A stretch of 64,000 nucleotides of DNA from Vigna angularis (GCF_016808095.1 NC_068973.1:16488501-16552500); one strand, 5' to 3'. Positions 11,353 to 23,851 are shown, numbered from the stretch's first letter. Notes: a model not told the origin generated them from the letters alone. Program-made: numbers and translations.

Positions 11353-12980
11353 AGATGAAGTACCTCACAAAGATGGAACATTGGAGGGCCTTCTTCCATG
11401 GGTGCCTCTAATAATCTTGACATGGGACAACATGATGAATGAATTTATTGACAGATGATGTTATCGTGGGTAGGTGTCAATTAGATGAATTGGACTTATA
11501 AATTTATAAATTTGAACCTTATCTCACTTTGGACTTGTAATTGTACTTTTGTGTTTATGATGTTAAATTTCTTTATGTTGGAATTAAATTATAGGGGAGA
11601 AGTTTTATGTTTTCAAAGATGCAGATTTTGTGGTGTTGGAATTAATTCTATATCTAGATTTTTATGTTGCCATTTGTCTACATTTTTATGTTGCCATTTT
11701 ACTACATTATGCAAACTTCAAAGATGCATATTAATTGTATTTTCTAGCCATTACAACCATTTTTGAATTTTTATGCTTCTCATTCATTATTTGAGCTCTC
11801 TAAATTATGTATCCACAAGTTTAAATCCAAATTGGTTGTCACAAACTATATTTTACCCATAATTCTAAAAAAAAAAAAGGCAAGAATGGCCGGCCAACCC
11901 ACCCATTGGCAGTTTGGGTTTCCATCCTTACCATCCTACATCAAAATAGGATGGTTTGACCTGACCTATTTTCGACTAGCCAAAATCGAGTCAGGTTGGC
12001 CCATCTGGCCATCCTTGTACATCGAGGCCTTTTCCGTGGGAATGACCACCAATTTTCATCAATGGGAATTTGGATTTTTCTTTTCTTTTAGATTGGGACC
12101 TTTTACTTGGTAATGGTCATCGAGTCCTCACTTCTTGTATATAGATTCTCTCCTCAAGAATGGTTGAGTCTATATATAAAAAGAAAATCGATTATTTTTC
12201 TCTTTTTGATTAGGGACCCTCTACATGGTAATAGTCACTGAATTCTCTCATATAGATGCCCTTCATACCCTCTTCTCAGCAATGGTCGAATCCAAAACTC
12301 AAAAAATATAAAACAAGGGGTATTCAATTTAACTCTTAGGGAAAATGAAACAATATAAATACAATGTCATTCACAAAAACATTCTAAAAGACTAAAACTT
12401 AAAACACCATATAAAACACAAGCAATGCTAAACATTATTGATTTAGAAAGGCAAAATCACAAGAAGCGTTTACATCAGTCTAAACGATACCATGAGCTAA
12501 ATTATTACTTAAACGATGAAGTTTTTACTCAACGCTTGGTATGTTTAGAAGAAAAGCTTAATTGTTAAACACTACCTCAACGGTAGGAAATCAAAAAACA
12601 CTTTATTGTTCTGAGCAAACATTAAATGACGATAAATGCTCAACATTCAAAAACAACAAAAGTGATATCTGATAAATGAACTACATATAAAAAATCTAAA
12701 CAAGATCAGTAGTAAGTGTCAATAACAAGAAAGACATTCACAAAATGTTTTTTGTCTAGGGATATCATGAAACAATACATACGTCTAAACAAAACATGAA
12801 AACAAAAAGTAAAACATCAACCGGGAAGGAGTTTCCTACAAACTAAAAAATATCAACTACACTCACAAACAAAACATTAGAAAACATAGGATCCTAAACA
12901 AACACTGAAATCATTTTGAAAACATCAAAGAAAATAGAAAATAGGGCATACATGTTGTACAAACTTCTATTATATCTTGT
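11353..12980. other. Intergenic and repeat-derived DNA
   Basis: No gene seen. About 12090-12300 contains two diverged copies of a block of the form GGGACCTTTTACTTGGTAAT...GAGTC...TCTCCTCAAGAATGGT. The stretch 12360-12980 probably belongs to the same old copia LTR region that resumes after the CACTA element at 18505; this is inference from its position. Confidence 0.35.
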
Positions 12981-13114
12981 GTACACTACAAAAAAGAAGG
13001 GAATTACCGAAGGCCAGAAGCCCTCGGAAACAGCCCAAAACCGTCGGTAAAAGGTAATTACCGAAGGCTTATCGACGGCCAAAGAGCCATCGGTAAATCC
13101 CTTGTCGCTAACAT

Positions 13115-13289
13115 TTACCGAGGGCTTTTGCCCTTCGGTAATTACCGAGGGCCAAAAGCCTTCGGTAATTACCGAGGGCCAAAAGCCTTCGGTAATTACC
13201 GAGGGCCAAAAGCCTTCGGTAATTACCGAGGGCCAGAAGCCCTCGGTAATTACCGAAGGGCAAAAGCCTTCGGTAATTACCGAAGGGCG
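13115..13289. repeat. CACTA subterminal array of 27-bp palindromic units
   Basis: Exact 27-bp periodicity from 13141 to 13275 (five units starting 13141, 13168, 13195, 13222, 13249), with partial units on each side. Each unit is nearly palindromic: ATTACCGAGGGC, four or five spacer bases, GCCTTCGGTA. In En/Spm-type elements, subterminal repeats bind the TNPA-type regulatory protein; that role here is inferred. Because 27 is a multiple of three and the unit is self-complementary, both strands stay open and spell PSVITEG repeatedly; I do not treat these frames as genes. Confidence 0.9.
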
Positions 13290-16200
13290 AATTTTTTGCT
13301 GTCTAGTAACCAATTATGGTGCAGATCCTAAAACAACAAATCCTAATTTACAAGCTCAAACAGAACCTAGAAAATGAGAAGAATCTAAAATAACTACTAA
13401 GAAAACAACAATAGAACAAGAAACTAATAGGAACAGGAAAAGAAAGAAACCTAAAAGAAGTTCTAACAGAATGAATGAAAGTAAAAGAATCTAAGAAGTA
13501 TTAACAATCAAAACTAAAAACTAGCTAATTCCTATTAAAAAAACCAAAACACATTATGAAAGGTATTTACACACTAAAACAAGAATAGTAAACTACACTA
13601 AGTATTTAAAACTAAACCAGACCTGAGCTAAAGGAAAAACAGCTCAGAGAAAAAAAATTATCCTTATTTTATTACTATAACTAATGCTAAACACAGTTAT
13701 TTACATCAGAACAAGTATTTTTAAATTTATACCTTCCCACCCCACACTTAAGAGGCACATTGTCCTCAGCCACTCTTTTCAGCAGTGTCTCCATGGCTTC
13801 CTTGCCTTCCTCCTTCCCAGCTCTCTGCTGCAGCAACATCTCTCCTTCCACTGGCAGTTGTTGTGTGTGTGGCACTAGGTTGGAGATCTTTCCAAGCCTT
13901 TCTACACTTTCCTACTCCTAAGCCTAATACTGGAAAGTACAGCAAAGTGGAAATTAAAGGAACAAAAACAAACTTATCCAGATGCAATTTAAGCAATTCA
14001 ATATAAACCATAGTTCAAGCTTATGTATAATTCAAAAGGCAAGATTAATAATTGGAAACCAAACGAGTAATAAAAGAAAAAACATAATATTGACATTATC
14101 AAATGCCAATCAAGATTATCCATAATAGACAAATTAGAACACATTCCTCTCAATAGCGCGAATCTTAATAATTCAGAGATCAAGCTTTTCATCCATCTTT
14201 TCTTAATACACTACACCATGATTCATAATTCTTTTAAACAATTATCAATTGAAAAAATTAACAGAGGTGTTCTATAATGCTTTTCATCCTCATTTTACTT
14301 TGCTTGTCAGAAATTATAATAAAAAAGAGATTTTATTATTGATAGTTTTATGTTATATATCATTATTGATTATTATTAAAAATACATTTAATAATTACTA
14401 TAATATTTTTAATATTTATTACATTATGTTTCTTTTTGTAGATTCTAATTTATAAAAAGTTTAATTTCAATATATTTATTAAGTACTGAAAATCAAGCTC
14501 ATATACTCATATAATATAGTATTAAGTAGAGTTTGCTTGCATTGCATTTCAAATCTGAGATACCAGCAGTACAGTAGACAGGGCAAAGATCATTCACCAA
14601 ATGACCAAGCAATGCCTTGGACACCAACTGTGGAGCATTTGCTGGGAGATTTATCCACACCCAATATTACCTCGTATGTACTAAAAAATCAGTGTTCTAA
14701 ACCAGCTCCGAGATCTCCTCTTCCCTTTTATAAGAGCCTTCAAGCACCCATAAATCATCACGACATCTTACCCAATGGAAACAGAACCTAAAACGCAAAA
14801 GAAAGAATATGTTATACATTGATTTATCTGTGAGTGTATTTATTTGTGATAACATCCGTAAAATAGTTGTAGGTTTCATTCATTTTGTCTAAGGATGCTA
14901 ATGATTACAAGGAGCAATAAGGTCACAAATCAGCAAAATGATTTAACTTGCCCACATCTACTGACTAGTTTTGAAGCTAAGCCAAACCAAAAACTCAATA
15001 CATGTAGAATAATCATACAAATGTTTTTATAGCTGCAATCATTTACGGCAAATAAGACAGATGAACATCAACTCCAAGAAATATTACAATTGAAAACAGA
15101 TGAACATCAACTCCAAGATATATATTATGTGTAAATTACTATATAATGAAGATAAAAAATAAAAATAAACAAGAGAATCTAAACTGGAATATGAGAGAAA
15201 TCTTAACACTAACCTCTATCAAGGGACCCACTTGAGGCCTTCATTTTTACATGTTTTGGCGAAAAATGGTAAAGGCAATAATCTCAAAGGTAAAATTGCA
15301 TCAATGTTAAAGATTCCAGATTGGACTTTATTATCAGATTCTAATTAAGATTACCACTTTCTCATTATGTCCTTTAAATTACCAGAAGTATACTTGCATA
15401 TTCGGGTGACATGTCTTGGTGAGTACAATATAGTCCTGGATTCTTTGAATACATTTCTAACCTACTATTTTCGTAATAATCTCGAGGTTTCTCGTGTTCT
15501 GACATGGTAAGACATGACAATGACAACATTAGAGACCAAACATCTAATTCATCAACATGTAAATGGTAATCCAAGTAAAAACTTCTTAATTCTGGCATTA
15601 AAAGATACAGTTGTGAGGCATCAATCAAATAACCCTCCTCCACAAAATAGGATAAGACTTCATAGTAGAGGTGGTTTGTGTAGTAGATCCATGCAAAAGT
15701 AGATCAATACATGAACAATTATCCTATGAGAAATGGGAATGATTATGTTTTTGAATCGGAAAGTATACATTCTCCAATGAACATTACTAAACCAGACAAA
15801 ACAAACACACCCCAATTCGTCTCTATTTCATATAGAACTTATTACTTACACTTACACGCCAGCATACCATCTCATCCAATATACTTCACCAACCACCTCT
15901 ACTAGCATCTGTGTTCTTTTGTTTTAATAAATAGAAGAAAAAAATGCAAAATCAGAATAACATGAAAGGAAACAAAACAACTTTGAACATAAAACATGTA
16001 ATGCATATCAATCTATCTGTACATCTAACAAAGACACTCCCTAAGAAGACCATTAGAAAAACACCATAAAGAAGCCAAGTGAACTAGTTAGTCACAAAGG
16101 AACTCAAGAGAATATAAAAAAAAAGGTGTAAAAATGTCCAGAATTTCTTTCTAACTATATACACCAAATAACCGCAATTTGATAACAATGTTAAAGCCTT

Positions 16201-16497
16201 ACAAAATCTCTATTGGTTTTGAGTCATCTAAAATTAACAGAGGTGCTTTCATGATCCAGGAGAAAACCCATCAACACCAAACAAGTCATTCCAGAGAAGG
16301 GAAACTGCTGACCAGTGCAAAAACAAATGAAAACCATTTTCAAGCGCAATCACTATGAGACAACTTGAGAGCTTTTCTGAATTTGAAATATATCACTAAT
16401 ATTAATGCGATTTACAACAGCAATGCACAGGTAAGAAAAATAAGAAACATTTTTCACAAACCAAAGCAATAGAGAGAAGAGAGAAATCTCATCTCAC

Positions 16498-18000
16498 CTG
16501 TTCCAGTTGATATACACTTTGCCTTCCCTGATTCCCCTGATCAAGTAGTGAAAATTGTTTTACAGTAAAAAAGAATCCATCTCTGCAGTGGAAATCAAAA
16601 CATATAAACAAATTAACAAAAGGAATGCACAGGTAGTTAGCACTTAAGTAACTTCTAAAATCCACCATAATGGGATTAAATATCAAATCTTGTGAACTTC
16701 AATTAGTTTAGAGTTTTGAAATAGGGGCTTTGCAGGGAAACCAACCCATATAATGAAGCAATTTGAACACAAGATATACAAAAGTAGATGATAACTTAAC
16801 TAAGTGGCCTAATAAACTTAGTTTGACCATTCTATGACAAAAAAAAAATACTCATATAATGCTTATGAGTATTTCCCAATCCGGAAGAGCAACAAAACAA
16901 ATATATTTTAGCATCAAAGAGTTATGATAGTTTAGGAAAGCCCCAACAGGGGCTCCATATTAAAGGAAAACTTAAACCATAAAAGCAACAAATATAAAAT
17001 AATATAATCTAGAATATTTGGCAAAGAAAAAAGTTAAATCAATACTAATTATGTTTTCCATTGCTTAAAAATCAACAGCCCAAGGAGTAATGACACGGGC
17101 CAACACATGCAAAAAAGGAATGCACTAATCATAGTCTTTTTCAATAGATTGTTAACCAAAAGTACAAGACAGTTTAAAAGTTCTGTTATATATGTTCAGA
17201 TATCATCTTGATTCTATTTGCATGTTTCCTTATTTCCTTAAATCAAAACACAATAAATCATCTTTCCTTTCATCTCAATAGATCCGATCACTTCTTCACT
17301 GTAAAAAAATTACTGTTTTGAAAAGAAAGGAAATGATTGATTATATTATTTAAGGAGCAAGACATTTTCCCAACAACCACGGCTATGCTTTAGTCCGCAA
17401 ACTGAAAACAATTATAGCGTACTGGTAAGCACTCTCCAACAAAATCGACATTCACATACTGTCATATGCTTTTCCAACATATTCTCATATCCAAACCTTC
17501 TACAACTAACCTGCCAATCTCCTAATTATAACACTAACATTCCATAACATAGTATCCTACAAAGATTTCAGTAGAAAGAGAGGAATAAAATAGATGAACC
17601 GAATCCCTGAAACTGTTCTCACTGGTCCTACTATAATTATTTCTCTTTTTCTTAACCCTATTCTCTAACTCCAACACCACAGTAAACAATGAAATAAACA
17701 ATAAGGCTTATCTTTCGTTTCTAACAATAACTTTGAGTGAGTATAAGCGAAGTGATGGGCTCAAAATCACTTACTCAGAAATCCCTTCATAGACATAGCC
17801 AAACGAACCACGCCCCAAAAGCTTACCTTTTTGCCAGTTACCCGCGGTAGTAGAATTAGGACCTGTGGTAGTGCTAAAAGAATCATCTTCGTTCGAAGTA
17901 GAAAACCCAGAAAACTCATCCACAATATCTGCAATCCTCGTCGCGTTTTCCTCCTCTTCTCTCTCCACCCTCACCCCACCAACATGAAGGCAACAACACT
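16498..18000 (-). pseudogene. Captured fragment of a MEKK1-type MAP kinase kinase kinase gene (two exons)
   Basis: Minus-strand exon at about 18000-17775 encodes ATRIADIVDEFSGFSTSN, then NWQKGKLLGRGSFGYVYEGI, the entry to a protein kinase domain with its Gly-rich loop GRGSFG. A donor GTAAGT follows at 17774. The next exon (16582-16498) encodes DGFFFTVKQFSLLDQGNQG then RQSVYQLEQ and is bounded by a CAG acceptor and a GTGAGA donor. The codon phase joins correctly across the 1.2-kb intron (SE|DGFFF), and the ATP-binding lysine is present (TVK). This matches Arabidopsis MEKK1-type MAPKKKs of stress signalling. Catalytic-loop exons (HRD, DFG) are absent, so no active kinase can be made. It lies wholly inside a CACTA element. 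Confidence 0.85.
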
Positions 18001-18504
18001 GTTTAGGCTTCAACAATATGAACATGACAGTGTGAATGAAATTCTGTGGAACTTACCTCTACCAAGATACCGCTTCACGAGCACGACAGTGACAGAAGCC
18101 CACAACAGCCCTCCAATAAAGTCCCTCAACCTCCACACCACCAGCCCTAGCCCAAGACCAAACCATGACGAACCCTAGCCCAAAGACTCCCCAAACCACC
18201 ACGCATCGTGAACGAACAGCGATCAACGCACCACTCACCATCGTGACGGGCCACCACCAGTGACTAACCGAGAAACTGAGGGAACGTGAAGAAAGAGAGG
18301 GAAGTCTGTGAAGAAATGGATGAGACGGACGAAAGCGACGAAGCTGAAGAAAATCAAATTGGGGAACGAAAAACCCAATTTGTGACTTAAATTAGCCAGG
18401 ACGTTACCGAAGGCTTTTAAGCCTTCGCTAATCATCTCAATACCGAGGGCTTCAAAGCCTTCGGTAAAATGCCGTTTGTAAATTGCGTTTTTCCAGTAGT
18501 GGTA

Positions 18505-18750
18505 GTATGATTGTTACAAATGTTCATCTACCTTATCTCATAAGAATCAAAATAAACGTTGAAAGAAGAAAGTAAAAGAAGACTAATAAGCTCATCAAAA
18601 GTTGTGCCAATTGAGAAGTCAAATATGCATTTGATAAAGCTTTGAAAAAGCACGTCTGCTCTAACAGAAAGACTTTATCCTATGACAAATGTTTACACCA
18701 ATAGCCAGGAAAGAAGAGATATCGAGACAAGCATTGTCAAATGGTCATAT
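18505..18750 (+). mobile_element. Copia-type LTR remnant, left part
   Basis: Sequence between the CACTA right end and the solo LTR. It appears to continue after the solo LTR at 20108, since the 5-bp duplication CATAT flanks the insertion and related phrases (GACAAGCATTGTCA / GACAAGCATCGTCA) occur on both sides. I read it as the upstream part of a copia LTR; the outer boundary is not visible. Confidence 0.4.
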
Positions 18751-20102
18751 TGATAACGGTTGATTTTACGTGTTTTTGTGTGTATATTTTGTGAATAAAT
18801 CAACTCCTTCATAGCTTTTACCTTGTTTTATCCTCAAGTTTAGTGTATTTTCTAGTTTTCTTGTGTTTTATTTAGTTTATGCTTGTTTTTACCTCTAATC
18901 TCTTTGTTTGAGTGTGTGTGAAATAAATGAATAGGAAGCAATTCTAGTGGAGGAAAACAAGCAAGAACTCAAGGGAACATGTTTTGGGACAATAAAAGAT
19001 CAATTTGAAGCAAATACCTATGTTGGAAGCATTTGAGATCACACAAGAACTTGAATTTTATAATGCTGTCAAAACTGTCTGTAGCTGAGCAGTAGTTGAG
19101 GTGCAGCTGAGCTACCAGTCTCTGGATTGCTGGCGCTGGGGTGCAACTGGGGTGAAGCTGAGCGCGCTGTCATTGAAATTCTGCGGCTGAGGTGCAGCTA
19201 GGGTGCAATTGAGCGCCCTACTCTCTGGAATGCTGTCGCTGGGGTGCAGCTGAGCAGTGGCGACGCTGATGTGTCAAAATAGGTTATTTAAACATGGGTC
19301 TCAATATTTTTTGGGCATTCTTCTCCTCCTACACTTCATTCTTCACCTTGAGAGATTGAGAGAGGCCCTTGGAGGCTGTTTGGGGTGTTGGGAAGCTCTC
19401 CCTCTCCTCCTTTGGTCTTCAAGCTTCATCAATGGTGATTTTGCCCCTTTTGGGTTTAGGAAGAAGATGGGTCATGAATTGGAGATGGAATTGCGAAGGG
19501 GAGGCGCAAATGCAACATGGAGCAACTGCTAAGAACCTTGGGAAAGACTATGCATCTTCTCTTTGGTTCCAATCTCTTCCCTATTTCTTCAATTTTGTAG
19601 AACCCTAAGTTCTCCACCATGGAGGATTTTTCCTATTTGTTGAGATTAGTTGTAAAACATGCAATTCTTGTGTATTTTGTGATGCTAATGATATATGCTC
19701 TTCTATTTTACTTTAGTGTTCAATTTCCATGCTTAATGCTTGCTTTGGATTGATCACCCATGCATGATTTTTGGTTCTTGATGTATTGAGAAATATGATT
19801 TGAACCTAGAATTGAAATTGAATACCTATTGGATGGAATTGAGATGTTTGTGAATGCATGAGAATGAAATGGATGAATTCTAGTCTTGACAAATTGTAAA
19901 TACACTATGTTAAATTCCTTGCACACCAATTGTTCGATAAAATACCAAAAAGATTTTTTTGTGTTGTTTTGTGCACTTTGATGTCTAATTGAGTTCTAAA
20001 AGGGAGAATTGTCATGTGTTGCACATGTCCCTTGGGAGAGAACAATATTTATCACTTGCTACGCTGCGACCGGTGCACTTGTCGTTGGTTTTGCAGCCAA
20101 CA
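18751..20102. mobile_element. Solo LTR, 1352 bp, with 5-bp target duplication
   Basis: Begins TGATAACGGTTG and ends GCAGCCAACA, so it has the canonical TG...CA ends. A perfect 5-bp direct repeat CATAT flanks it (18746-18750 and 20103-20107). No internal retroviral-type coding region is present, which fits a solo LTR left by recombination between the two LTRs of a retrotransposon. The middle contains several variants of GAGGTGCAGCTGAGC (about 19080-19260). Short frames at 19257-19608 are not genes. The superfamily cannot be told from the LTR alone; Ty3/gypsy is a guess. Confidence 0.85.
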
Positions 20103-20107
20103 CATAT

Positions 20108-21690
20108 TATCATATCTCAAGACAAGCATCGTCATAATGGCTATATCTTCAAGGTGTATAAATAAAAGACAAGAAGAGGAAGACAATGATGATGAAGAAG
20201 AGAAAAATTGAAGATGTATCACCATTAATTGAGCAAGGAAATCTCTTTGAGCTATTAAAGAAAAATTCCCTATCCAAGGAAAAAGAAAAAGAGAAGAGCT
20301 CAAGAAAAGAATAATACTCTCAAGCTTCATCAAAACATCCACTTGAAGAAAAGAAGAGAGAGTAATCAAGTGAAAAACCAAGAAGTTCTCTTAAGATTTA
20401 TTGTAATATCTATTCACGTTTGTAAGGAGAGAGAAAAAAGAGAAAAAGAAAAGTCAAGCAACACTCCTTGTCTTTAATCTATTATATGCTTACCTTTGTA
20501 AAATAAGATAAAAGAGTGAGGAGAGAAACACCTGCGAGTGTTTAGATTGCTTTGTACTGTAATAACCTCCTCTCTACGATTGTAATAGTCTAAACGACTT
20601 GTAAGCAATCATTGATTGCAATTCTGGAGAGAATCAAAACACTTAAAACTTGACTTTGGAGAGTTAAGCAAATCTAAGTAAGGTTGTCTAGTACCAAGAT
20701 GGTGCGAATACTCAACTAGTCTAGGGTAACTGAATGTTATTCATTGACTAGGAATAACAGGAGTGGTGAAGAATACTGCACAACTAGGAGTGAGTGAAAC
20801 TCAACTAGGCGGTATCAGTGGATATCAACAAAGCCTAGGGATACTAAGACTAGTGTGAATACTCATCTACTATAGGGTAACAAGAGGTTATTCGCTAACT
20901 GAGGATACTAAGAGTGGTGCGAATACTTATCTAGTTTAGGGTAACAAGAGTTTATTCATTGATTAAGGATAGCAAGAGTGGTGAGAATAGTCAACTAGTC
21001 TAGGGTAATTGAAGGTTATTTGCTGATCAGTGATACTAAAAGTGATGAAAAATACTTCATAACCAGGAATGGGTAATACTCAACTAGACGATGTATCACA
21101 AGTGATACTGGAAGCATCTAGTGATACCAAGAGTGGTGAACAATATTACGCAATCATGAGTGAGTTAGACTCAACTAGTCATAAGTAATAATGGTTACTC
21201 ATAGGACTAGGAACACCAGAAGTGGTTTAAAACACTCAATTATACTTCATTGAATATTTAATGAAACCCTCTGAGTTAACTTAGAAAAGAACTGGATGTA
21301 GCTGTAACGAGTGAGCCAGTATAAAAATTATTTTTGTGTTGTAGTCCTCTTTGTAAATAACTAGCTCTTGATGAAGACAACCCTTCTAGACGCTTAAGTT
21401 AGCATTAAATATTTAGTTAGCATTTATATCTTTAACATGTTACTGCTTATACATCTATTGAAGAATATTGAGCTAGTTTTGTAAACGATCTTCATGGAAT
21501 TGCGTTTATAGTTAAAGTACAACTAACTCATGAGTGTTATGTACATGATGCTTAGCCCTCTAGGCACGAAAAAGGTTATGAAAATGCTATTCAACCCTTC
21601 TTCTAGTGTTTTCTCGTAACTTCATTTTTTACCACTTTCAAATTAAAATTTTGACACCACACCAAGGTTTCGATACCATATCCCTTACAT
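20108..21690 (+). mobile_element. Copia-type LTR remnant, right part (promoter to LTR end)
   Basis: A TATA-like GTATAAATAAAAGACAAGAA at 20156-20175 precedes an A/G-rich transcribed leader. Near 21590 the sequence CTATTCAACCCTTCTTCTAG followed by TGTTTTCTC resembles the 3' LTR end of SIRE/Maximus-type legume copia elements. No gag or pol frame follows directly; a short diverged phrase near 21660-21690 may be a decayed primer-binding site. The assignment is from pattern memory, so moderate confidence only. Confidence 0.45.
20670..21260 (+). repeat. Degenerate tandem repeats of about 60-80 bp
   Basis: A phrase of the form AGTGGTGCGAATACTCAACTAG, then TCTAGGGTAAC and GGTTATTCATTGACTAGGA, recurs at least six times with drift and indels between 20695 and 21215. 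The array lies inside the copia LTR remnant upstream of its end. Confidence 0.7.
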
Positions 21691-22463
21691 CAATACTCTC
21701 TCCGTGCGTATGATTATTGATTTCTACTCAAATATTCAAAATTAAAAAAGAATTAAAAAGTTCAAAATGTTTCAAAATTTAAAACAATTGCATTGCATCA
21801 ACGTCCTCTTCATTGAAATGGTAATTAATTTCCATCTCCCTTTTTGAAAAAAGAAATAAACATTCTCTCTCTTTTTAAGAATGATTGCATCCATCTCCCT
21901 TTAACATTACCCTTTTTGAAGAGTTGGTCATTGTATTTGGTTTGATTTAGTACATTTTGGTCTTCTGGCCTTTCTTGTTGTCTATTTTAAGACCTGGACA
22001 AACATAGTATTTTTTATCTTTGCTTATATTTTACTACAATAATATGAAAATATTAAATATTTATATTATCTAATAAAATATAAGTAAAGAGTGATAATTA
22101 TCAACACTCAATTTTGTTCGGATAAATAAAATTTAAAAAAATACTCCAAAAATAAATGTGATCGAGATAAAAGTTTTTAAAAAAGTAAAAATTAAATAAA
22201 AATAATATATATTTATATAATAAAATATAAAAAATATCGCAATATAATATATATATATATATATAATAAAATTAAAATTAAAAAATAAAATTAAAATTAA
22301 AGAAAAAATAATAAAAAAGAGCAAATGAAAAATAAAAACAATCTAAATAATTCAATATAAGCATGTGGATTAGTTTCTTTGCAGCTTCCCATCCAAAACC
22401 CTAAATCTCTTTTCCTTATGAAAACATAATTTGTATAATGGAAGAGTCACCTCTAGGACCTAA
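21691..22463. other. AT-rich intergenic DNA with a TA microsatellite
   Basis: No gene. A (TA)n tract lies at about 22246-22264, within a region of repeated AAATTAAAATTAAA. It ends at the target duplication of the next element. Confidence 0.5.
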
Positions 22464-22472
22464 TTAAAATAA

Positions 22473-23842
22473 GGTTTAATGTTTTGGTCGGTCCTTTTTT
22501 TTTTGTTAGAATCTCAAATAGGTTCCCTAATTATTAGTTTTCTCAATTGGATCCTTATTTTTGAAAAATTAAAACAAATAGAGGTTTGTCGTTAAATTGG
22601 ACAAATGTCGTTTAAGAGGCCATTACGTGGTATGCTGACAGTAGTATTTTAAATGACGTGGCATGGTATATATGATAATTAGATTATTGTGATGTGTAAT
22701 TTCTAATTTTTGAATTAAAAAATTAGAGAAATTGTAATTGAAGGCAGTCCCTTTCTCAGCAATTTGCTTAATCAAATTTGCTTAATCACATTTGCTTAAT
22801 TCATAATTAAAAAAATGGCAATTCACATTTGTTTAATCAAATTTGTGAAAAGTGTGAGGGTTTTCGGAGGTTTCTGGTTTTGTGTTTGATTGATAGTCAT
22901 GGAGTTTGGGTTCGTGATGAAGGCAATGGAGATGAAGGATGCACAAAGAGGCTTTGCGAATTGGGAGTTTCTGTGATTAGGGATTCTTTATGCTTCGAAG
23001 GCACACTGGTTTTCGCAATTGCTCGAGGAAGGAGAAGACGCGAAGGCTTCACTTGGTTCGCGCATAGAGGCTGCGATTGAGAAGCTGTTTGCGATCTTGG
23101 TTCTCTTTGTTTTCGCGATTGAGAAGTTGTTTGAGTCCCTGTATTTGTTCTCAAGGTTTTTTATTTTAGGTTGCTGGATCTAAACCACAAGGAGGCATAG
23201 ATTAGGGTTAATGACGACGGGGGCTTGAGGGTTTAGTGGTGGCTCATTGAAGTGATTTGGGTTTTGTGTGTTTTTTGGCTTTGGGTTTGTAGGTCCGGTG
23301 ATGGTGAAAATGATGGAGGTGTGTCGCGATGAAGGTTGGGCGAAGATGTTGATGGTGATTTAGTTTCGTGGGGCGATTTTTGCATTATGTTTCTGTGTTG
23401 TGGTTGTAGGTGGTTGCTAATGGCGACATGGTGGCCTGAGAGAGGAGATTTTGTGGCAGTGGCGCATGGTGTTGAGAAGGTTGATGGTTGTGACGTGGAT
23501 GGTTGGTGAGGCAGTGGCGACGACTAGGGTTATGATGGCGGCACAAGGAAGGGAAAAGGAAGTAGGGTTCTGGAGGTGGAAGACAAAGTTGATTAACCAA
23601 TTCCCCCAATTTTTTAATTTAAAAATTAGAAATTACACATCACAATAATCTAATTACTATATATACCATGCCACGTCATTTAAAATACTATTGTCAACAT
23701 GCCACGTAATGACCTCTTAAACAGTGTTTGTCCAATTTAACGACTGACCTCTATTGTTTTAATTTTTCAAAAATAAGGATCCAATTGAGAAAACAAATAT
23801 TTGAGATTCTGACAAAAAGGAGACCTACCGAAACATTAAACC
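22473..23842. mobile_element. Pack-MULE-like element, 1370 bp, with 9-bp target duplication
   Basis: Long terminal inverted repeats of roughly 270 bp: the left begins GGTTTAATGTTTTGGTCGGT and the right ends CGAAACATTAAACC. A perfect 9-bp duplication TTAAAATAA flanks it (22464-22472 and 23843-23851), as in Mutator elements. Inside the repeats, 22830-23580 is clearly more GC-rich than the surroundings, the usual look of captured host DNA, but neither strand gives a domain I recognise. No transposase is present. Its ends are related to those of the elements at 35699 and 61478. Confidence 0.85.
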
Positions 23843-23851
23843 TTAAAATAA

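Larger units (their letters stand above)
12984..18501. mobile_element. Non-autonomous CACTA (En/Spm) element carrying host gene exons
   Basis: The left end reads CACTACAAAAAAGAAGG and the right end reads TTTTTCCAGTAGTG, whose complement is CACTACTGGAAAAA. A 3-bp target duplication GTA flanks it (12981-12983 and 18502-18504), the size expected for CACTA elements. Subterminal repeats of the type TTACCGAGGGC...GCCTTCGGTAA lie inside both ends (13000-13289 and 18400-18466). No transposase-like frame occurs in its 5518 bp, so it must be mobilised in trans. The interior carries at least two exons of a MEKK1-like kinase gene on the minus strand. Other interior sequence (13.3-16.4 kb) I cannot assign. 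Confidence 0.92.

Noticed and set aside
13115..13289. Regular short palindromic repeats that resemble a CRISPR array
   Set aside because: Units are contiguous with no unique spacers, and the DNA is plant nuclear; this is a transposon subterminal array.
12894..13377. Overlapping frames on both strands with PSVITEG peptide repeats
   Set aside because: They are produced by the 27-bp palindromic subterminal repeats of the CACTA element; no start context or domain supports a protein.
15374..15643. 89-codon minus-strand frame inside the CACTA element as another captured exon
   Set aside because: No recognisable domain and no convincing splice sites; it may be intron sequence of the captured kinase gene.
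19257..19608. Two overlapping frames of 79-91 codons
   Set aside because: They lie inside the solo LTR, are out of phase with each other and have no domain.
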